Shown piece by piece: positions 17,040 to 27,035 of a stretch of 64,000 nucleotides of DNA. Under the pieces are notes generated by a model that ran no database searches, was not told where the DNA came from, and was given only the letters and a program-made list of their open reading frames with translations. A program made the translations under genes and the position numbers. Each line of letters starts with the position of its first letter. The stretch's first letter is position 1. Source of the DNA: Betaproteobacteria bacterium (GTDB taxonomy: Bacteria; Pseudomonadota; Gammaproteobacteria; Burkholderiales; SG8-39); assembly GCA_016210745.1 (NCBI GenBank), contig JACQTO010000207.1, positions 1 to 64,000 of the forward strand. The letters run 5' to 3'.

Positions 17040-17483
17040 ATGAAAGTAATTTCCGTGGCGCTTGTCGTCGCGCTGCTTGGACTTGCGGCCTGCGCCGAGC
17101 GCCAGGCGCAGCTGGAGGTGGAGTCCGCATGGGCGCGAGCGACCGTACGGGGGCAGAAAACGTCGGCTGCGTATATGCACTTGAAGAGCGCCCAAGGAGC
17201 AACTCTGGTCGGTGCCGAGAGCCCCGTGGCACGAATTGTCGAGCTGCATGAAATGCGCATGGACGACAATGTCATGCGCATGCGCGCCGTGCCCAAGCTC
17301 GATTTGCCTGCGGGCAAAACGATCGAATTCAAGCCGGGTGGTTTTCACTTCATGCTGATTGACCTCAAGCAACCGCTCGGCAAGGGAGACAGCGTTCCGA
17401 TCACGCTCAAGATCGAAGGCAAGGACAATACGCTCAGGCAGTTGGAGGTCAAGGCGGAGGTTAGGGACCAACCGCCCCGGTGA
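17040..17483 (+). CDS. PCuAC-family copper chaperone, predicted lipoprotein
   Basis: 147 residues. A lipobox (LLGLAAC) predicts lipidation at Cys. The PCuAC copper motif is present: HEMRMDDNVMRM followed by HFM, providing His and Met ligands. Family members bring Cu(I) to the CuA centre of cytochrome c oxidase in the periplasm, which fits the aa3 oxidase operon at 31 kb. The ATG at 17040 follows a GAGAGGAAG ribosome site. Confidence 0.9.
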   Translation: MKVISVALVVALLGLAACAERQAQLEVESAWARATVRGQKTSAAYMHLKSAQGATLVGAESPVARIVELHEMRMDDNVMRMRAVPKLDLPAGKTIEFKPGGFHFMLIDLKQPLGKGDSVPITLKIEGKDNTLRQLEVKAEVRDQPPR

Positions 17484-17525
17484 AGCGCATCGGCATTGAT
17501 TAGAAGGGTTTGCACAGGAAGACCA

Positions 17526-17554
17526 CTTGAAATTCCGGACAACGTTCCCCATTT
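17526..17554 (+). promoter_or_regulatory. Sigma-32 heat-shock promoter of hsp20
   Basis: CTTGAAA (17526-17532), 14-base spacer, CCCCATTT (17547-17554): a full match to the sigma-32 consensus. It is 47 bp upstream of the hsp20 start codon. Confidence 0.9.
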
Positions 17555-17601
17555 TCGGTTTATACGGGCGAAAGTCCGGAAATATTCACAGGAGAACGTT
17601 C

Positions 17602-19033
<1,432 letters not shown>

Positions 19034-19126
19034 TTCGAGCGGCATTGACGGCGACGTGGTTCCGCGGTGAAGCGGCAAGCGAAGGAACGCCCGCCCCGCA
19101 ACGAGACATGGGCGAGGGTAGGCGCC

Positions 19127-19585
19127 CTACGCGAACTGATTGCCTCCTTGGTCCCACAGCCCGGCAAGGTAGCCTTGATCCGCCGTGTTGATCGTCAGCA
19201 GGCGATTGCGGGGTGCAGCATTGAAGGAGATATGCACCCAGCGCGCATACTCGAGGATGACTTGGTCATAGCGGATGCCGGACGCGGCAATCGCAAGCGC
19301 CACCTCGAGCGGGGTCCCGAATTCGGGGCAGTCGAAATCGGCCGCTTCTCCCAGGACGTGCTGCGATGCTTGAGCACCCCCGACTATCGCATTGAGTTCC
19401 GGGCAACGGTAAGCGCTGGAGATCGCAAGCGGGTGCCCGAGCAGCGCCTGGACTTGTTCGAGACCTTGCGCAAGTCGCGTGAGGTTGTCGATCAGCTCCG
19501 GGGGTGCGGCGTTGTCGATGCCGTGCGCATCCGCGGTTTCCGAGCGAACCAGTTGAATCAGCGTGAAATGTGGCGAGATCTGCAT
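19127..19585 (-). CDS. M15-family peptidase-like protein (D-Ala-D-Ala carboxypeptidase/endolysin type)
   Basis: 152 residues. Zinc-peptidase signatures of the M15A group: SSAYRCPELNAIVGGAQASQH (zinc His), EAADFDCP (Asp) and ARWVHISFN (His). No signal peptide is visible. Phage endolysins of this family are similar in size, but there are no phage genes nearby. The start at 19585 gives MQISPHFTLIQLVRSETADAHGID, the usual family N-terminus. It is divergent from the HAD gene. Likely acts on peptidoglycan cross-links. Confidence 0.8.
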   Translation of the reverse strand: MQISPHFTLIQLVRSETADAHGIDNAAPPELIDNLTRLAQGLEQVQALLGHPLAISSAYRCPELNAIVGGAQASQHVLGEAADFDCPEFGTPLEVALAIAASGIRYDQVILEYARWVHISFNAAPRNRLLTINTADQGYLAGLWDQGGNQFA

Positions 19586-19628
19586 CGGAGCGTTTGAATT
19601 GCGTGAATTGTATTGGTACCGATAGCAA

Positions 19629-20312
19629 ATGCAAAAGCCGCTAACCTGGGTATTCGACCTGGACAACACGCTGCACGACGCCAGGCCGCACATCTTTCCC
19701 CATCTCAGCCGCAGCATGACGGCGTACCTGAGGGAACACCTGGTTCTTGACGAGACTGAGGCCAGTGCCTTGCGCGTGCATTACTGGAGGACCTACGGGG
19801 CTACGTTGCTCGGATTGATGCGCCATCACGGCACGGATCCGCGACATTTTCTCCTGGAGACGCACCAGTTTCCGGATCTTGCACGCATGGTGATCGCCGA
19901 GGGCGGGTTGAAGCAGGCGCTGCGCCGGCTGCGCGGGCGCAAAATACTCTTCTCCAATGCGCCGCAGCACTATGTCAGGGCGGTACTGGACATTCTGCGC
20001 ATCGCCGAACTGTTCGATGCGCACTATTCGGTCGAGGACATGCGGTATCAGCCCAAACCTTTGCTCGGGGGCTTCCGCCTGATGCTCGCGCGTGAACGCA
20101 TTGCCCCCGAGCGCTCCGTGCTGGTGGAGGACTCGCTCGCGAACCTTCGCGCCGCGCGGCGCCTGGGCATGAAAACGGTCTGGGTAACCCGAGAGGCACG
20201 CTCGCCGGCGTGGCTGGACGCCAAGGTCGCCTCGGTTCTCGCCTTGCCTCGGATCGCCCCGTCGCTGGGACAGCCGCGCCCATCCAAGCCTGCTGTTGGC
20301 GGAAATCGCTAG
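19629..20312 (+). CDS. Pyrimidine 5'-nucleotidase-type HAD hydrolase
   Basis: 227 residues. HAD motif I FDLDNTLHD, motif II FSNA, motif III Lys in YQPKPLLGGF and motif IV VLVEDSLANL. The helical cap and YWRTYG stretch match the SDT1-like pyrimidine 5'-nucleotidase group, which commonly lies between argB and slmA in betaproteobacteria. It dephosphorylates nucleoside monophosphates or related metabolites; the exact substrate is not readable. The C-terminal 20 residues are a variable Pro-rich tail. Confidence 0.85.
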   Translation: MQKPLTWVFDLDNTLHDARPHIFPHLSRSMTAYLREHLVLDETEASALRVHYWRTYGATLLGLMRHHGTDPRHFLLETHQFPDLARMVIAEGGLKQALRRLRGRKILFSNAPQHYVRAVLDILRIAELFDAHYSVEDMRYQPKPLLGGFRLMLARERIAPERSVLVEDSLANLRAARRLGMKTVWVTREARSPAWLDAKVASVLALPRIAPSLGQPRPSKPAVGGNR

Positions 20313-20416
20313 CAAGCGCTTACCCATCCTACTAAAATTGGAAGACGCGATTGTCCGGCGCGCGCCGAGCCGGCCCCGCCGGTCGCGTTTCCATACATGC
20401 CGAGGAGGGGCAAGCC

Positions 20417-21010
20417 ATGCCTGCACGAAAAACAGGAGAGCGCAAGCACCGAATCCTTCAGGTGCTTGCAGAAATGCTGCAAGACCCGAAAGGCGAGCGA
20501 ATCACGACCGCTGCCCTTGCCAAAGAACTCGAGGTGTCCGAGGCGGCGCTATACCGCCACTTTGCCAGCAAGGCGCAGATGTTCGAAGGGTTGATCGATT
20601 TCATCGAACAAACCCAATTCGGCCTGATCAACAAGATCGAGGGTGAGGAGGAGAGCGGATTGAAACAATTGCACGCAATCGTTGCCATGTTGCTGGGTTT
20701 CGCCGAGAAGAACCCCGGCATGACGCGCGTGCTGATCGGGGATGCGCTGGTAAATGAGGATGCGCGCCTGCAGGCGCGCATCAGCCAATTGCATGACCGG
20801 CTCGAGGCGACGTTGAAACAATGTCTGCGGGTGGCAGCGACCCAGGCGAACGAGGGCGGCCCTGACGGGGCGGCGGAGGCGCCGGACCCCACAGCTCGGG
20901 CCAACTTGGTACTGTGCTACGTCATCGGCCGGTGGCACCAATTTGCGAAGAGCGGTTTCAAGCGACAGCCGACGGCGATGTTTGAGCAGCAGTTGCCGAT
21001 GTTGCTGTAG
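20417..21010 (+). CDS. slmA: Nucleoid occlusion factor SlmA (TetR family)
   Basis: 197 residues. A TetR-type helix-turn-helix (RITTAALAKELEVSEAALYRHFASKAQMFEGLIDFIE) is followed by the SlmA C-terminal domain (NPGMTRVLIGDALVNEDARLQARI, KSGFKRQPT). SlmA binds DNA over the nucleoid and disrupts FtsZ assembly there. The ATG at 20417 follows a GAGGAGGGG site. Upstream frame is not conserved. Confidence 0.93.
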   Translation: MPARKTGERKHRILQVLAEMLQDPKGERITTAALAKELEVSEAALYRHFASKAQMFEGLIDFIEQTQFGLINKIEGEEESGLKQLHAIVAMLLGFAEKNPGMTRVLIGDALVNEDARLQARISQLHDRLEATLKQCLRVAATQANEGGPDGAAEAPDPTARANLVLCYVIGRWHQFAKSGFKRQPTAMFEQQLPMLL

Positions 21011-21045
21011 CTCCACGGCCCGCCGGGGTATTCGGGGCGGGCGCA

Positions 21046-21069
21046 GTGACGCGGCGTTGGGCGCGTCAC
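21046..21069. other. Strong hairpin between convergent slmA and moeB-like genes
   Basis: GTGACGCG / CGCGTCAC, a perfect 8-bp stem with an 8-base loop. It has no T-run on either strand. The position between two convergent 3' ends suggests a bidirectional termination or mRNA-end role. Confidence 0.5.
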
Positions 21070-21074
21070 TCGAG

Positions 21075-21857
21075 CTACGAAGGCAGCGCCACGGGCTTGC
21101 CGCACACCTCACAGCCGTGGTTCTTTGAGATTCGGATCTCGTGCCAGCGCATTGCCAGGGCGTCCAGGATCAGCAGCCGCCCGCTCAGGGTTTCGCCCAT
21201 GTCGATGAGGATTTTCAGTGCCTCGGCCGCCTGAATGGTGCCCACGATTCCAGTGACCGGGGCGAAGACGCCCATCACGGCGCAGCGTTCCTCGCTCTGT
21301 TCGGCATTCTCGGGAAACAGGCACTCGTAGCAGGGGCTGGCACGATCGCGAAAATCGAACACCGCCACTTGACCGTCAAAGCGTATGCCCGCGCCCGAGA
21401 CCAGCGGTTTACCGAACCGGTGGCAGGCGCGATTTATGGCGTGGCGGGTGGGAAAGTTGTCGGAGCAGTCGAGAACCACGTCGGCTTGCGCAACCCGTGC
21501 GTCGAGCAAGTCGCCCTCGAGACGGTGATCGACGCACACGACCTCGACTTCGGCATTGAACCGTGCCAGGGTTTCCCGTCCGGATTCGACCTTGGGCATT
21601 CCCAGAGTCGCCGGCGTGTGCAGTATCTGCCGCTGCAGATTAGTCAGGTCGACCCGGTCGCCGTCGGCCAAAGTGATCCTCCCGACGCCGGCCGCAGCGA
21701 GGTAGAGCGCCGCCGGCGAGCCCAGCCCGCCGGCACCGACGATGAGGACACGTGAGTTCAGCAACCGTTCCTGGCCCTCGATTCCGAAGGCAGGCAGGAG
21801 GATATGGCGGGAATAGCGCAGTAACTGGTCGTCGGTCATGTAGTCAGGATTCAACAT
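21075..21857 (-). CDS. MoeB/ThiF-family adenylyltransferase
   Basis: 260 residues of the E1-like superfamily that adenylates the C-terminus of a ubiquitin-like sulfur carrier (MoaD or ThiS). Signatures: DQLLRYSRHILLPAFGIEGQ, VLIVGAGGLGSPAALYLAAAGVG (nucleotide site), NLQRQILH and DCSDNFPTRHAINRAC. Zinc-site cysteines are CYEC and CEVC. Whether it serves molybdopterin (needed for the XDH in this window) or thiamine cannot be told. ATG at 21857 is used; an ATG at 21839 is equally possible, and a heptamer repeat lies between them. Confidence 0.9.
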   Translation of the reverse strand: MLNPDYMTDDQLLRYSRHILLPAFGIEGQERLLNSRVLIVGAGGLGSPAALYLAAAGVGRITLADGDRVDLTNLQRQILHTPATLGMPKVESGRETLARFNAEVEVVCVDHRLEGDLLDARVAQADVVLDCSDNFPTRHAINRACHRFGKPLVSGAGIRFDGQVAVFDFRDRASPCYECLFPENAEQSEERCAVMGVFAPVTGIVGTIQAAEALKILIDMGETLSGRLLILDALAMRWHEIRISKNHGCEVCGKPVALPS

Positions 21858-21880
21858 CCAAGATTTAGTCGCTTACAGGT

Positions 21881-22020
21881 CTACTGCCGACAAATTTGGC
21901 GAAGATTTGGTTTCTAAACTCGTCTCCCCTGTGCAGTTGCTTGCAACTGCACAGGGGAGATCGATAAAACGGCAAAACCAGCTTCCTTGGTTCAGGCTCG
22001 TCCGACTTGGAATCGAGGAT
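21881..22020 (+). repeat. Dispersed palindromic element, copy B
   Basis: Second copy. The core 21923-21960 is a perfect 18-bp hairpin, TCTCCCCTGTGCAGTTGC / GCAACTGCACAGGGGAGA, with a TT loop. Its inner arm sequence differs from copies A and C, yet both arms remain complementary. Conserved flanks: GACAAATTTGGCGAAGATTT before and GATAAAACGGCAAAACCAGC after, then GGCTCGTCCG. It lies between ctpA and the moeB-like gene, both on the minus strand. Confidence 0.9.
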
Positions 22021-22065
22021 CTGGGATTCGGGGAAACCTCCGATGTCCCTTCGCTTCGGTGTTCT

Positions 22066-22097
22066 AAATCCTGAATCCTGAATCCTGGATCCTGAAT
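22066..22097 (+). repeat. Heptamer repeat tract (ATCCTGA units)
   Basis: Four consecutive units AATCCTGA / ATCCTGG directly after dispersed element B and 2 bp before the ctpA stop codon on the opposite strand. They are the reverse complement of the TCAGGAT units at 5421-5507. Confidence 0.8.
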
Positions 22098-22098
22098 T

Positions 22099-23523
22099 TC
22101 AGTTCTTCTTCTGCGGCGTCTGCGTCTCGGCGCTTTGCTGAACTTGTGCGACCGGCAGTCCTTTGAGGAAATTCATCGCCTGCAGGAACTGGAAATCCTT
22201 GTCGGAAGCAAACTCGAGCGGAGGCGCCTGTGGATCGTCAGGGACCGCCGGCTTAGGTGACGCTTGTCTTGCCTTTTCGGTAGCCGCTGCTTTTTCCTTG
22301 GCCGCCTTTTCGTCGCCGTTGCTGAGATGCTTCTCCAGATCGGCCTCGCGCACCCGCGCCAGATTATTTCCGCTTGGATCGTCGACCACAACGTCTGGGA
22401 CGATACCCTTGGCCTGGATAGACCGACCGTTTGGCGTGTAATAGCGGGCCGTCGTAAGCTTGATCGCGGTGCCGTTGCCAAGGGGCAGGATTGTTTGCAC
22501 CGATCCCTTGCCAAAGGTCTGCGTGCCGATCACGGTGGCGCGTTTGTAGTCCTGCAACGCGCCGGCGACTATCTCTGATGCCGAGGCGGAACCGCCATTG
22601 ACGAGCACCACCATGGGCACGGTTTTGACCGCTGCCGGCAACCTCTTGAGGTAGTCGTCCCGGCTGCCGCGCAGATAGTCCTCAGGGCTGGCGACGAACT
22701 TGCGCTTGGCGTCCTCGGTTCGCCCGTCGGTCGAGACCACCAGCGCCTTGGCTGGCAGGAAAGCAGCGGCGATTCCCACCGCGCCGTTCAGCAAGCCGCC
22801 GGGGTCATTGCGAAGGTCGAGCACAAGCCCCTTGAGCGGCCCCTGCTTGTACAGGGCATCGAGGTGCTTCACCAGGTTCTCGCCGGTGTGCTCCTGGAAC
22901 TGCGACACGCGGACCCAGCCGTAACCCGGTTCGACCATCTTGGACTTTACGCTTTGAACGCGGATGACGTCGCGCGTGAGCGAAACCTCGAACGGCTTCG
23001 CGACGCCCTTTCTTACGATCGTAAGGCGGATGCTCGTTTTGGGTTTTCCGCGCATTCTCTTGACCGCGTCGTTCAGGTTCAATCCCTTCACCGGCGTGTC
23101 GTCGAGCTTGATGATCAGGTCACCGGGTTTAAGGCCGGCGCGGTGCGCAGGGGTGTCCTCGATCGGCGACACCACTTTGACGAAGCCGTCCTCCATGCCA
23201 ACTTCGATCCCGAGGCCGCCGAACTCACCCTGGGTGCCAACCTGCAATTCGCGGAAAGAGTCCTGATCAAGATAGGCCGAGTGCGGGTCCAATCCCGTCA
23301 GCATGCCGTTGATGGCCTCGGTGATGAGCTTCTTGTCCTCGACCGGCTCGACATAGCCGCTCTTGATCGCTCCGAATACCTCGGCAAAGGAGCGCAATTC
23401 ATCGACGGGCAAGGGGAAGCGTGCGGCCTCGCGTTGCGCCACGGCCGAAAAATTCAGGCTGAGCAGAACACCCGCCAGCACGCCGATCAGCACTAGGCTG
23501 ACCTGCTTTATCTTATATGTCAT
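22099..23523 (-). CDS. ctpA: C-terminal processing serine protease (S41A)
   Basis: 474 residues. A signal anchor (VSLVLIGVLAGVLLSLNFSAVA) directs it to the periplasm. N-terminal helical region, then a PDZ domain at about 95-175 (GGLGIEVGMEDG, AGLKPGDLIIKLDD) and the S41 core with nucleophile Ser in NGGSASASEIVAGAL and Lys in GTQTFGKGSVQ. A Lys/Ala-rich C-terminal region follows. Such proteases trim cell-wall hydrolases and lipoproteins. The gene is 13 bp downstream of envC, so murein regulation is a plausible shared theme. Confidence 0.95.
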   Translation of the reverse strand: MTYKIKQVSLVLIGVLAGVLLSLNFSAVAQREAARFPLPVDELRSFAEVFGAIKSGYVEPVEDKKLITEAINGMLTGLDPHSAYLDQDSFRELQVGTQGEFGGLGIEVGMEDGFVKVVSPIEDTPAHRAGLKPGDLIIKLDDTPVKGLNLNDAVKRMRGKPKTSIRLTIVRKGVAKPFEVSLTRDVIRVQSVKSKMVEPGYGWVRVSQFQEHTGENLVKHLDALYKQGPLKGLVLDLRNDPGGLLNGAVGIAAAFLPAKALVVSTDGRTEDAKRKFVASPEDYLRGSRDDYLKRLPAAVKTVPMVVLVNGGSASASEIVAGALQDYKRATVIGTQTFGKGSVQTILPLGNGTAIKLTTARYYTPNGRSIQAKGIVPDVVVDDPSGNNLARVREADLEKHLSNGDEKAAKEKAAATEKARQASPKPAVPDDPQAPPLEFASDKDFQFLQAMNFLKGLPVAQVQQSAETQTPQKKN

Positions 23524-23536
23524 ACACGCTCTCCGA

Positions 23537-24709
23537 CTACTTTAGCGACACCCATTTGAGCGGGTCGAATGCCTGCCCTTGGTGCCGAATCTCAAAGTAT
23601 AAACCCGATTCCGCGCCTCCGCCGCTCGCGCCGACGGTGGCCACGGAATCACCCGTGCGGACCGTCTCGCCTACGGTTTTCAGCACCGCCTCGTTGTTGC
23701 CGTAGATGGTCAGATACCCCTGGCCATGGTCCAAAATGAGCAGATTGCCGAACCCGCGCATCCACTCGGCGTATACGACGCGCCCCGCCGCTACCGCGCG
23801 TACATCCTGGCCGGCTGGGGCGCGGATGAAAAGCCCCTTCCATTTTGGCCCACCACCGGAACGTGGAGTGCCAAAACGGTTGCTTAGTTCCCCTCGGATC
23901 GGCAAACGCAGGCTACCCTTCAGGCGCGCGAATGCGCGTTCGACGATTCCGCCCTCGGGAATCCGCTCGTTGCGACGCGCGCTCCTGACGGGCGTGGCCG
24001 CGATCAGTCGCGTCAGTTCCTCCACCAGGCGCGTCATGCGCGTCTCGTCGCGCTCGAGATTTCTTACCTGCCGGCGCTGCTCGCGAATTCGGTCCGAGAC
24101 GCGCAAGAGCACGCCGCGCCGCTCGGCTTGCTGCAGGAGCAGATGCTTGTGTTCGACGCGCTGCTTGGACTCGATCGCGGCCAACTCGGCTGCAGCCCCC
24201 CGCGTACGTGATTCGACCTCGCGCAGCTGCTCCAATCCAGAGCGCAGCGACTGGATCAACTCGGCCTGCGCCCGGGAGACATGACTGGTGTAGTAGAGCT
24301 CGCGCGCCGCCCGATTCGGATCTTCGCCCGAGAGCAGCACTCGCAGCGGGTTCGGCTCGCCGTGCATATACCGCGCGAGGAGCAGCCGACCGAGAGGTTC
24401 CCGACGCGAGGCGATTTGGGCTTCGATAGCCCGCTTTTGCCCGCTCAGGCGCTCAAGTTCGCCGCGCACGCCATCGCGCTGTGCCGAGAGCTCGCGCAGG
24501 GACCGGTTCGCATCGGAGATGGCGCGTTCGGATTCGCGCAGCTGATCGCGCGCTTCTGCCTTGGTTTCCTCGGCGCCGGCGATCTCCGAGCGCAGGCGTT
24601 CAATGCGTGTGCGCAGCGACTCGAGCTGTTCCTTTTCCGACGCGAAAAGCGGAGCGGAGACCAGCCAGGCGATCAGGCCAAGTGCAAGGCAACGCCGGGA
24701 GTGCGTCAA
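23537..24709 (-). CDS. envC: EnvC-like murein hydrolase activator (degenerate LytM)
   Basis: 390 residues. A signal peptide ([16 protein letters not shown]) is followed by a long coiled coil at about 25-245 rich in Glu/Arg/Leu heptads and a C-terminal LytM-type domain ([14 protein letters not shown] to [16 protein letters not shown]). The zinc ligands of active LytM are missing: WHxGxD is WKGLFI and the HxH motif is absent, as in EnvC and NlpD, which activate amidases instead of cutting murein. The TTG start at 24709 overlaps the gpmA stop (TTGA). A longer frame upstream is out-of-frame gpmA and spurious. Confidence 0.92.
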   Translation of the reverse strand: MTHSRRCLALGLIAWLVSAPLFASEKEQLESLRTRIERLRSEIAGAEETKAEARDQLRESERAISDANRSLRELSAQRDGVRGELERLSGQKRAIEAQIASRREPLGRLLLARYMHGEPNPLRVLLSGEDPNRAARELYYTSHVSRAQAELIQSLRSGLEQLREVESRTRGAAAELAAIESKQRVEHKHLLLQQAERRGVLLRVSDRIREQRRQVRNLERDETRMTRLVEELTRLIAATPVRSARRNERIPEGGIVERAFARLKGSLRLPIRGELSNRFGTPRSGGGPKWKGLFIRAPAGQDVRAVAAGRVVYAEWMRGFGNLLILDHGQGYLTIYGNNEAVLKTVGETVRTGDSVATVGASGGGAESGLYFEIRHQGQAFDPLKWVSLK

Positions 24710-25455
24710 GCGCGGGCTTTCCCCTGGTCGGCCACAGCCGCCGCAGCCCGTGCGACCGCTTCGGGGTCTCCCAGGTAGTAGTGCCTGAGCGGCCTCAGGC
24801 TGGCGTCGAGTTCGTAGACCAGCGGAACTGCGGTGGGGATATTCAGGTCGACGATGTCCTGGTCGCCGACATCGTCGAGGTATTTGACCAGTGCGCGCAG
24901 CGAATTGCCGTGGGCGGCAATAAGCACGCGCTTGCCCGAACTGACCTTCGGCACGATAGACTCCCGCCAATAGGGGATGAAGCGCAATACCGTGTCCCGG
25001 AGGCATTCGGTGAGCGGAAGCTCCTCGGGCGCGAGCGTGGCATAACGCGGATCGCGCCCCGGGTGGCGCGGATCCTCGGGCGCGAGCGCAGGGGGCGGAA
25101 CAGCGTAGCTGCGCCGCCACGCGTGCACCTGCTCGTCGCCGAATCTTGCCGCCGTTTCTGCCTTATTTAATCCTTGCAGCGCGCCGTAATGGCGCTCGTT
25201 CAGCCGCCAGGAATTGTGGATTGGGATCCACATCTGGTCCATTTCCTCGAGAGCGATCCACAGCGTCTTGATGGCGCGTCTAAGAACCGAGGTGAATGCG
25301 ACGTCGAACATAAAGCCGGATTCTTTCAACAGCCGTCCGGCACGCAGGGCCTCGGCGCTGCCGGCCTCGCTCAAGTCGACGTCCGTCCAACCGGTGAAGC
25401 GATTTTCGCGGTTCCAGACGGATTCTCCGTGGCGCAGCAATACGATCTTGTACAT
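24706..25455 (-). CDS. gpmA: 2,3-bisphosphoglycerate-dependent phosphoglycerate mutase
   Basis: 249 residues; glycolysis and gluconeogenesis in the cytoplasm. Catalytic His in [18 protein letters not shown], Glu in [10 protein letters not shown], second His in [13 protein letters not shown]. The ATG at 25455 gives [10 protein letters not shown], the family start. Translationally coupled to envC, with ctpA behind, an arrangement common in betaproteobacteria. Confidence 0.97.
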   Translation of the reverse strand: MYKIVLLRHGESVWNRENRFTGWTDVDLSEAGSAEALRAGRLLKESGFMFDVAFTSVLRRAIKTLWIALEEMDQMWIPIHNSWRLNERHYGALQGLNKAETAARFGDEQVHAWRRSYAVPPPALAPEDPRHPGRDPRYATLAPEELPLTECLRDTVLRFIPYWRESIVPKVSSGKRVLIAAHGNSLRALVKYLDDVGDQDIVDLNIPTAVPLVYELDASLRPLRHYYLGDPEAVARAAAAVADQGKARA

Positions 25456-25476
25456 GACAGGTCTCGCAGCGGTTTC

Positions 25477-25506
25477 TTTGCGGGGGAGCGAACCGGCAAC
25501 TATAAT
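25477..25506 (+). promoter_or_regulatory. Sigma-70 promoter of the arsR-rhodanese-grxC-secB operon
   Basis: A perfect -10 TATAAT (25501-25506) preceded at 18 bases by TTTGCG (25477-25482). It lies 28 bp before the proposed TTG start of the ArsR gene and reads away from gpmA. Confidence 0.6.
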
Positions 25507-25534
25507 AGCCGATTCACTCACAGGCCAAAACGCC

Positions 25535-25867
25535 TTGAACCGCGATATTCAGGACATATTTGCGCTGATCGAACGCAAGGACCATATCGACCAGGCGGCG
25601 CATGCAATGAAAGCGATTGCGCACCCGCTGCGCCTGCAGATTCTCTGTGTATTGGGGGATCAGCAGGTGAGCGTGCAGGAAATCGTCGAGGCGGTGGGCA
25701 CCTCCCAGAGCAATGTTTCTCAACACCTGGCGATTCTGCGGGAGAAGGGAATTCTGCGTTCGCGCAAGGATGCCAATCGCGTGTTCTACCGTGTCAGCGA
25801 CCGGCGCACGCTGCAGCTCATCCTGATGATGCGTGAAGTGTTCTGCGGCATACCGGTACGCACATGA
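25535..25867 (+). CDS. ArsR-family transcriptional regulator
   Basis: 110 residues. A winged helix with [54 protein letters not shown]. There is no CVC metal motif in helix 3; only single Cys residues (ILCVLG, VFCGIP) occur, so a redox or sulfide role, as for SqrR/BigR-like members beside rhodaneses, is possible. The TTG at 25535 is chosen because it gives a family-like [20 protein letters not shown]-terminus. The stop overlaps the rhodanese start (ATGA), arguing for joint function. Confidence 0.85.
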   Translation: MNRDIQDIFALIERKDHIDQAAHAMKAIAHPLRLQILCVLGDQQVSVQEIVEAVGTSQSNVSQHLAILREKGILRSRKDANRVFYRVSDRRTLQLILMMREVFCGIPVRT

Positions 25868-26286
25868 AAGTCGATTTGGTGAAATTCATCACCGACAACG
25901 TTTTCCTGATCGCCGTCGCGCTGGTGAGCGGGGCGATGCTATTGTGGCCGCTGGCGCGCCGCGGCACTGGCGGGCCCTCCGTGTCCACTCTCGAGGCGAC
26001 GCAGCTGATCAATCGCCAGGGCGGGCTGGTGCTCGACGTTCGCAACGCCGAGGAATTCCAGAAAAGCCATATTTTGAATGCGCGCAACCTACCCTTGCCG
26101 GAGCTCGATTCGCGCTTGGCGGACATCGAGAAGTTCAAGGACAAGCCGATCATAGTGAGCTGCGAATCGGGCAACCGCTCTGGCTCGGCCGTTGCCGTGC
26201 TCCGCAAGCACGGTTTTAACCAGGTATTCAGTCTGAGGGGCGGCATCGGGGCGTGGCAACAGGCGGGCCTGCCGGTGGAGAGATAG
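25864..26286 (+). CDS. Membrane-anchored rhodanese-like sulfurtransferase
   Basis: 140 residues. One N-terminal membrane helix (VFLIAVALVSGAMLLWPLA) is followed by a rhodanese domain (VLDVRNAEEFQKSHILNARNLPL) with active-site Cys in SCESGNRSG. It is the usual first gene of the rhodanese-grxC-secB-gpsA cluster. Likely role: persulfide handling at the inner membrane. Coupled to the ArsR gene upstream. Confidence 0.9.
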   Translation: MKVDLVKFITDNVFLIAVALVSGAMLLWPLARRGTGGPSVSTLEATQLINRQGGLVLDVRNAEEFQKSHILNARNLPLPELDSRLADIEKFKDKPIIVSCESGNRSGSAVAVLRKHGFNQVFSLRGGIGAWQQAGLPVER

Positions 26287-26544
26287 ATGCAGAGGATAAC
26301 GATGTTCTGCACCGCGGTATGCCCGTATTGCTTGCGTGCCGAAATGCTGCTCACGTCGAAGGGTGTGACGAGGGTCGAGAAGATACGCGTCGATCTGGAT
26401 CCGCAGCAGCGTGAGCTCATGATGCAGAAGACCGGCCGGCGGACCGTCCCGCAGATCTACATTGGCGATCTGCATGTCGGTGGCTTTGACGAGTTGGCGG
26501 CGCTCGAGCGTGCCGGCAAGCTCGATTCCCTGCTCGCCGCCTAG
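26287..26544 (+). CDS. grxC: Glutaredoxin 3
   Basis: 85 residues, full length for GrxC. Dithiol active site CPYC in TAVCPYCLRAEMLL, TVPQIYIG with cis-Pro and GGFDEL glutathione-binding turn. Directly abuts the rhodanese stop. Reduces disulfides with glutathione. Confidence 0.96.
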   Translation: MQRITMFCTAVCPYCLRAEMLLTSKGVTRVEKIRVDLDPQQRELMMQKTGRRTVPQIYIGDLHVGGFDELAALERAGKLDSLLAA

Positions 26545-26575
26545 GGAACCGTTCAATCTATTTTCCGGAGTTGCC

Positions 26576-27028
26576 ATGAGCGACGAGCAAGCCGTCTTCA
26601 GCATCGAGAAAATCTACGTCAAGGACTTGTCACTCGAGGTCCCCAACGCCCCGCAGGTGTTCCTCGCCCCCGAGGAGCCGCGGCTGGATGTTCAGCTCAC
26701 GCACACGGCGCAGGCGCTCGAAGCCCCGCTCTATGAGGTAACGATCACGGTGACCGTAACGGCCAAGGCCGGTGAGCGTACGGTGTTTCTGGCCGAGGCA
26801 GCGCAGGCCGGAATTTTCCAGATACGGAACGTTCCGGAGTCGGACCTCGACCCCGTTCTAGCCATCGTGTGTCCCAGCGTGTTGTTTCCCTACGCGCGCG
26901 AAACGATATCCGATATCGTCAACCGCGCCGGCTTTCCACCCGTACTGCTTGCACCGGTGAATTTCGAAGTCCTTTACCAGCAGCGGCTTGCCGAGCAAAA
27001 GGCATCGCAGATTGAGATCGCCCACTGA
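26576..27028 (+). CDS. secB: Protein-export chaperone SecB
   Basis: 150 residues, tetrameric cytosolic chaperone that delivers preproteins to SecA. Signatures: FSIEKIYVKDLSLEVPNAPQVF, EAAQAGIFQI, ICPS-like AIVCPSVLFPYARETISDIV and FPPVLLAPVNFEVLYQQRL. The ATG at 26576 follows a CGGAG site. Confidence 0.97.
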   Translation: MSDEQAVFSIEKIYVKDLSLEVPNAPQVFLAPEEPRLDVQLTHTAQALEAPLYEVTITVTVTAKAGERTVFLAEAAQAGIFQIRNVPESDLDPVLAIVCPSVLFPYARETISDIVNRAGFPPVLLAPVNFEVLYQQRLAEQKASQIEIAH

Positions 27029-27035
27029 GTCTTCG

